A DNA stretch of 64,000 nucleotides from Siphonodentalium dalli (taxonomy: Eukaryota > Mollusca > Scaphopoda > Gadilida > Siphonodentaliidae), in contig CP136066.1 in the NCBI GenBank assembly GCA_032622095.1, positions 175,457,164 through 175,521,163 on the forward strand, written 5' to 3'. Below the pieces are notes generated by a model that had not been told where the DNA came from, did not search any database, and saw only the letters and a program-made list of their open reading frames with translations. Both the position numbers and the translations under genes were made by a program. Numbering within the stretch: position 1 is the stretch's first letter; every line of letters begins with the position of its first letter. Positions 57,901 to 64,000 of this stretch are shown here, in pieces.

Positions 57901-60900
57901 TGTAACATGACGTATATAACAGAGCGGGGGGGGGGGCAGCTGACCCCCTGCCCTTGGCCAAGGGGCGAGCGGAACGGACATGCCATTTTTCTGGCGACTG
58001 AAAATAGTTTTATGTGTTAAATCTTGTATTTTTACAGCGCAATCTGACTATTTGGGTTCAAAAACCAGCAATATCATTATATCAGAAGGCTTAGTAATTT
58101 TGTGAAAAGTTTATCACAAAAATGGTCGCACAAATAGACGTCACTAAAAATATGACCGATTAACATTTAATTATCTGGTTGACATATTGTGATATGGCCA
58201 AATCAAAAATCTAATTAAAAGAAAAACTAATGGAAATCATCTTTCTCCGAGAAGTCTGAATAAACAAAAAACTAAATGGAATTCCTGACAATACTAAATA
58301 AATCAGCGCGACCGTTGTTTCAATTTCATTATCTTATTTATCAAAATAATCGTTGACAATTTCTGCAAGCGACCTATTTTCAGCATTGTCAGAAATTCCA
58401 TAAGTTTTTCTTTTAATTAGACTTGTGATTTGGCCATCACAGATGTCGACCAGATTTTGTGTTTAGCAATCTCTAGCTGAGCAAACGATGGATGGATTTT
58501 CATAATTATAGTATGTGTCGGAGAGCAGGTTTATGTGGTCCCTGGGTGAGAGTGTAGTTTTATGGGGACGCCATATCAGAGGTTTATCGGACACACCGTG
58601 TGGGAGAGTAGGTATATGGGGGCCCAAAATATAGGTGAGAGAGTAGTTTTATGAGGACACCGTATCGGGGAGTAGGTTTATCGGGAACGCTGTGTCACAG
58701 GGGACCACATGCGTGTAACATGACGTATATACCAGAGCGGGGGGGGGGGGGGGGGGCAGCTGACCCCCTGCCCTTGGCCAAGGGGCGAGCGGGACAGGAC
58801 ATGCCATTTTTCTGGCGACTGAAAATAGTTTTATGTGTTAAATCTTGTATTTTTACAGCACAATCTGACTATTTGGGTTCAAAAACCAGCAATATCATTA
58901 TATCACAAGGTTTAGTAATTTTGTGAAAATTTTATCACAAAAATGGTCGCACAAATAGACGTCACTAAAAATATGACCGATTAAGATTTAATTATCTGGT
59001 TGACATATTGTGTGATGGCCAAATCAAAAATCTAATTAAAAGAAAAACGAATGGAAATCATCTTTCTCCGAGAAGTCTGAATAAACAAAAAACTAAATGG
59101 AATTCCTGACAATACGGAATAAATCAGCGCGACCGTTGTTTCAATTTTATTATCTTATTTATCAAAATAATCGTTGACAATTTCTGCAAGCGACCTATAT
59201 TCAGCATTGTCAGAAATTCCATAAGTTTTTCTTTTAATTAGACTTGTGATTTGGCCATAACAGATGTCGACCAGATTTTGTGTTTAGCAATCTCTAGCTG
59301 AGCAAACGATGGATGGATTTTCATAATTATAGTATGTGTCGGAGAGCAGGTTTATGTGGCCCCTGGGTGCGAGTGTAGTTTTATCGGGACGCCATATCAG
59401 AGGTTTATCGGGCACACTGTGTGGGATAGTAGGTATATGGGGGCCCAAAATATAGGTGAGAGAGTAGTTTTATGAGGACACCGTATCGGGGAGTAGGTTT
59501 ATCGGGAACGCTGTGTCACAGGGGACCACATGCGTGTAACATGACGTATATACCAGAGCGGGGGGGGGGGGGGCAGCTGACCCCCTGCCCTTGGCCAAGG
59601 GGCGAGCGGGACAGGACATGCCATTTTTCTGGCGACTGAAAATAGTTTTATGTGTTAAATCTTGTATTTTTACAGCACAATCTGACTATTTGGGTTCAAA
59701 AACCAGCAATATCATTATATCACAAGGTTTAGTAATTTTGTGAAAATTTTATCACAAAAATGGTCGCACAAATAGACGTCACTAAAAATATGACCGATTA
59801 AGATTTAATTATCTGGTTGACATATTGTGTGATGGCCAAATCAAAAATCTAATTAAAAGAAAAACGAATGGAAATCATCTTTCTCCGAGAAGTCTGAATA
59901 AACAAAAAACTAAATGGAATTCCTGACAATACGGAATAAATCAGCGCGACCGTTGTTTCAATTTTATTATCTTATTTATCAAAATAATCGTTGACAATTT
60001 CTGCAAGCGACCTATATTCAGCATTGTCAGAAATTCCATAAGTTTTTCTTTTAATTAGACTTGTGATTTGGCCATAACAGATGTCGACCAGATTTTGTGT
60101 TTAGCAATCTCTAGCTGAGCAAACGATGGATGGATTTTCATAATTATAGTATGTGTCGGAGAGCAGGTTTATGTGGCCCCTGGGTGCGAGTGTAGTTTTA
60201 TCGGGACGCCATATCAGAGGTTTATCGGGCACACTGTGTGGGATAGTAGGTATATGGGGGCCCAAAATATAGGTGAGAGAGTAGTTTTATGAGGACACCG
60301 TATCGGGGAGTAGGTTTATCGGGAACGCTGTGTCACAGGGGCCCACATGCGTGTAACATGACGTATATACCAGAGCGGGGGGGGGCAGCTGACCCCCTGC
60401 CCTTGGCCAAGGGGCGAGCGGGACAGGACATGCCATTTTTCTGGCGACTGAAAATAGTTTTATGTGTTAAATCTTGTATTTTTACAGCACAATCTGACTA
60501 TTTGGGTTCAAAAACCAGCAATATCATTATATCACAAGGTTTAGTAATTTTGTGAAAATTTTATCACAAAAATGGTCGCACAAATAGACGTCACTAAACA
60601 TATGACCGATTAAGATTTAATTATCTGGTTGACATATTGTGTGATGGCCAAATCAAAAATCTAATTAAAAGAAAAACTAATGGAAATCATCTTTCTCCGA
60701 GAAGTCTGAATAAACAAAAAACTAAATGGAATTCCTGACAATACAGAATAAATCAGCGCGACCGTTGTTTCAATTTTCAATTTATTATCTTATTTATCAA
60801 AATAATCGTTGACAATTTCTTCAAGCGACCTATATTCAGCATTGGCAGAAATTCCATAAGTTTTTCTTTTAATTAGACTTGTGATTTGGCCATCACAGAT

Positions 60901-61544
60901 GTCGACCAGATTTTGGGGAGGGCATTTTGTGTTTAGCAATCTCTAGCTGAGCAAACGATGGATGGATTTTCATAATTATAGTATGTGTCGGAGAGCAGGT
61001 TTATGTGGCCCCTGGGTGAGAGTGTAGTTTTATGGGGACGCCATATCAGAGGTTTATCGGGCACACCGTGTGGGAGAGTAGGTATATGGGGGCCCAAAAT
61101 ATAGGTGAGAGAGTAGTTTTATGAGGACACCGTATCGGGGAGTAGGTTTATCGGGAACGCTGTGTCACAGGGGCCCACATGCGTGTAACATGACGTATAT
61201 ACCAGAGCGGGGGGGGCAGCTGACCCCCTGCCCTTGGCCAAGGGGCGAGCGGGACAGGACATGCCATTTTTCTGGCGACTGAAAATAGTTTTATGTGTTA
61301 AATCTTGTATTTTTACAGCACAATCTGACTATTTGGGTTCAAAAACCAGCAATATCATTATATCACAAGGTTTAGTAATTTTGTGAAAATTTTATCACAA
61401 AAATGGTCGCACAAATAGACGTCACTAAACATATGACCGATTAAGATTTAATTATCTGGTTGACATATTGTGTGATGGCCAAATCAAAAATCTAATTAAA
61501 AGAAAAACTAATGGAAATCATCTTTCTCCGAGAAGTCTGAATAA

Positions 61545-62382
61545 GGGTGGATACACACATGCATGTAATCTCTGTATGTAAAATACATGTATTTTACATG
61601 GCCACACCACTAATTGACAACATTAATCACCTGCGCGCGAGCGGTTCATTGTTACCAGGCCAGACAAGTGAGTAGTCATAAGCAAAATCAAACTCTCTGT
61701 TATCGGGACATTTAAGGCCAGTCCAAAACATGTCTTCTCTTACGAATGTGGAAATTAGTTAAGTCTGTGTGATATCTGACATTTTATTAATGCACATCAA
61801 CAGAAGCGACACATCTGGTGTATACAGGCTTGATATAGAACATTTTCGACCATGATGCTTGCTTGGCGTGGGGTTTCGAAAGCTTCAAATCGCTAAGTGA
61901 CTTAGTTGAATGTATCGGTCGGAATAATCTGGGAAAGAAGGTACAATAAATGTTTTACTTAAATAGCTCAGAATTAGCCACCCCGTCTGGTAGCTTTCGG
62001 GATCATATACAGCCCCAAGTCGGGTGTCATATTTAGCCCCTGCGTCAGGAAATCCTGATAATATTGCCCCCATGTTGGGAATCATAGCCCCTGGGTTGGG
62101 GAACTCCTGGGGCCACCATCGGTATAAAAATCAAGAGAAGACTGACAATGATTTAAACAGAATGTCCAACATTTGGGTTATCGCGCGAACAATTATTCTA
62201 AGCGGCCTGACGACTTCGTTCAGTCAACGGTTCTCTGCACGCTCAGAGCTTGGCTCACTGTGGTCAAACATAGCCGCAATGATTGGGTTGTCAACGGACA
62301 CATATTACATGGTCTGTATGATCCATGTAAAACGCCAAATACACGATAATTACAGAGATTACATGCATGTGTGTATCCACCC
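61545..62382. mobile_element. PIF/Harbinger-like non-autonomous element, 838 bp, inside the satellite
   Basis: The ends are GGGTGGATACACACATGCAT (61545 onward) and ACATGCATGTGTGTATCCACCC ending 62382, with TAA at 61542-61544 and 62383-62385. The sister satellite units supply the empty site (GAATAAACAAAAAAC). The TIR is over 30 bp. A TGTAAAATACATGTATTTTACA palindrome lies at about 61575-61600. There is no transposase frame. It is the inverted relative of the element at 32003-38328. Confidence 0.88.
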
Positions 62383-64000
62383 TAAACAAAAAACTAAATG
62401 GAATTCCTGACAATACAGAATAAATCAGCGCGACCGTTGTTTCAATTTTCAATTTATTATCTTATTTATCAAAATAATCGTTGACAATTTCTTCAAGCGA
62501 CCTATATTCAGCATTGGCAGAAATTCCATAAGTTTTTCTTTTAATTAGACTTGTGATTTGGCCATCACAGATGTCGACCAGATTTTGGGGAGGGCATTTT
62601 GTGTTTAGCAATCTCTAGCTGAGCAAACGATGGATGGATTTTCATAATTATAGTATGTGTCGGAGAGCAGGTTTATGTGGCCCCTGGGTGAGAGTGTAGT
62701 TTTATGGGGACGCCATATCAGAGGTTTATCGGGCACACCGTGTGGGAGAGTAGGTATATGGGGGCCCAAAATATAGGTGAGAGAGTAGTTTTATGAGGAC
62801 ACCGTATCGGGCAGTGGGTTTATCGATAACGCTGTGTCACAGGGGCCCACATGCGTGTAACATGACGTATATACCAGAGCGGGGGGGGGGGGGGCAGCTG
62901 ACCCCCTGCCCTTGGCCAAGGGGCGAGCGGGACAGGACATGCCATTTTTCTGGCGACTGAAAATAGTTTTATGTGTTAAATCTTGTATTTTTACAGCACA
63001 ATCTGACTATTTGGGTTCAAAAACCAGCAATATCATTATATCACAAGGTTTAGTAATTTTGTGAAAATTTTATCACAAAAATGGTCGCACAAATAGACGT
63101 CACTAAACATATGACCGATTAAGATTTAATTATCTGGTTGACATATTGTGTGATGGCCAAATCAAAAATCTAATTGAAAGAAAAACTAATGGAAATCATC
63201 TTTCTCCGAGAAGTCTGAATAAACAAAAAACTAAATGGAATTCCTGACAATACGGAATAAATCAGCGCGACCGTTGTTTCAATTTTCAAATTATTATCTT
63301 ATTTATCAAAATAATCGTTGACAATTTCTGCAAGCGACCTATATTCAGCATTGGCAGAAATTCCATAAGTTTTTCTTTTAATTAGACTTGTGATTTGGCC
63401 ATCACAGATGTCGACCAGATTTTGGGGAGGGCATTTTGTGTTTAGCAATCTCTAGCTGAGCAAACGATGGATGGATTTTCATAATTATAGTATGTGTCGG
63501 AGAGCAGGTTTATGTGGTCCCTGGGTGAGAGTGTAGTTTTATGGGGACGCCATATCAGAGGTTTATCGGACACACCGTGTGGGAGAGTAGGTATATGGGG
63601 GCCCAAAATATAGGTGAGAGAGTAGTTTTATGAGGACACCGTATCGGGGAGTAGGTTTATCGGTAACGCTGTGTCACAGGGGCCCACATGCGTGTAACAT
63701 GACGTATATAACAGAGCGGGGGGGGGGGCAGCTGACCCCCTGCCCTTGGCCAAGGGGCGAGCGGGACAGGACATGCCATTTTTCTGGCGACTGAAAATAG
63801 TTTTATGTGTTAAATCTTGTATTTTTACAGCACAATCTGACTATTTGGGTTCAAAAACCAGCAATATCATTATATCACAAGGTTTAGTAATTTTGTGAAA
63901 ATTTTATCACAAAAATGGTCGCACAAATAGACGTCACTAAACATATGACCGATTAAGATTTAATTATCTGGTTGACATATTGTGTGATGGCCAAATCAAA
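62383..64000. repeat. Higher-order copy of 55762-57379
   Basis: It shares unit-private variants with 55762-57379 at a constant offset of 6621: CAATACAGAATAAATC, TCGGGCAGTGGGTTTATCGA, AATTGAAAGAAAAAC, TTTTCAAATTATT and TATATAACAGAGCGG. Removing the 841-base insertion and its target duplication leaves 5780 bases, or seven units. Confidence 0.88.

Larger units (their letters stand above)
48901..64000. repeat. Macrosatellite, about 18 units of roughly 0.81-0.84 kb, running off the window
   Basis: The G-run marker (GAGCGGGGGG, then GCAGCTGACCCCC) recurs about every 810-841 bases: near 48975, 49636, 50477, 51290, 52128, 52960, 53771, 54589, 55424, 56260, 57095, 57925, 58739, 59560, 60378, 61208, 62880 and 63717. 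The first interval (about 661) is short through an internal deletion. Length classes differ by two indels: a TTTCAA duplication and a GGGGAGGGCATTTT insertion. Each unit holds an inverted repeat (GTGATGGCCAAATCAAAAAT and its inverse about 220 bases on) and a run of GTAGGTTTATCGGG-type subrepeats. Frames of up to 103 codons in some units are broken by the variable G-run and are not genes. Confidence 0.97.

Noticed and set aside
50056-60555. Recurring 79-103 codon frames in satellite units
   Set aside because: They are present only in some units, are shifted by the variable G-run, and occur on both strands.

Overview
The window looks like intergenic and repeat-dense DNA from an animal nuclear genome. 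It is AT-rich, holds one long intronless host gene, animal-type non-LTR retrotransposons, Helitron and TIR elements, microsatellites and a 15 kb satellite. A lophotrochozoan, most likely a mollusc (bivalve), is my inference from the Mab-21/cGAS-like gene with duplicated relatives nearby and from the repeat style. Nothing in the sequence fixes the species.

Layout. 361-1872 is a 60-bp minisatellite. 2697-4799 is an intact single-exon Mab-21/cGAS-like nucleotidyltransferase gene with a complete catalytic triad. Two broken copies of only its C-terminal part follow, at 4866-5135 and 41739-42233. 5866-9010 is a block of short dyad-symmetric words, split at 7395-8748 by two head-to-tail Helitron-like elements whose empty site can be read from a sister repeat. 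9940-14640 is a decayed minus-strand LINE. 14640-31300 is mostly small repeats: tandem palindromes, a 1.6-1.8 kb segmental duplication shared with 44.6-46.4 kb, an inverted pair of about 500-bp TIR elements, a 57-bp minisatellite, and two short possible exons (a transmembrane exon and a SAM-domain-like fragment).

32003-38328 is a nested insertion: a near-complete plus-strand LINE (32092-36683) inside a PIF/Harbinger-like non-autonomous element with TAA target duplications, itself inside a duplicated host segment. The LINE's ORF1 and ORF2 are in the same frame, separated by one UAG followed by CAA UCA. This matches the CARYYA leaky-stop context known from tobamoviruses. ORF2 has no AUG before its endonuclease domain, so readthrough is the simplest way to express it. 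I consider this the most interesting object here.

48.9-64.0 kb is a macrosatellite of about 18 units (two length classes, about 812-821 and 830-841 bp). Each unit has an internal inverted repeat and a variable poly-G run. A 7-unit higher-order duplication is visible, and one unit is split by a second copy of the Harbinger-like element. The array runs off the window's right edge.

The only strongly supported host gene is the Mab-21-like one. The LINE ORFs are element genes. All other coding calls are weak. No tRNA, rRNA or CRISPR was recognised.
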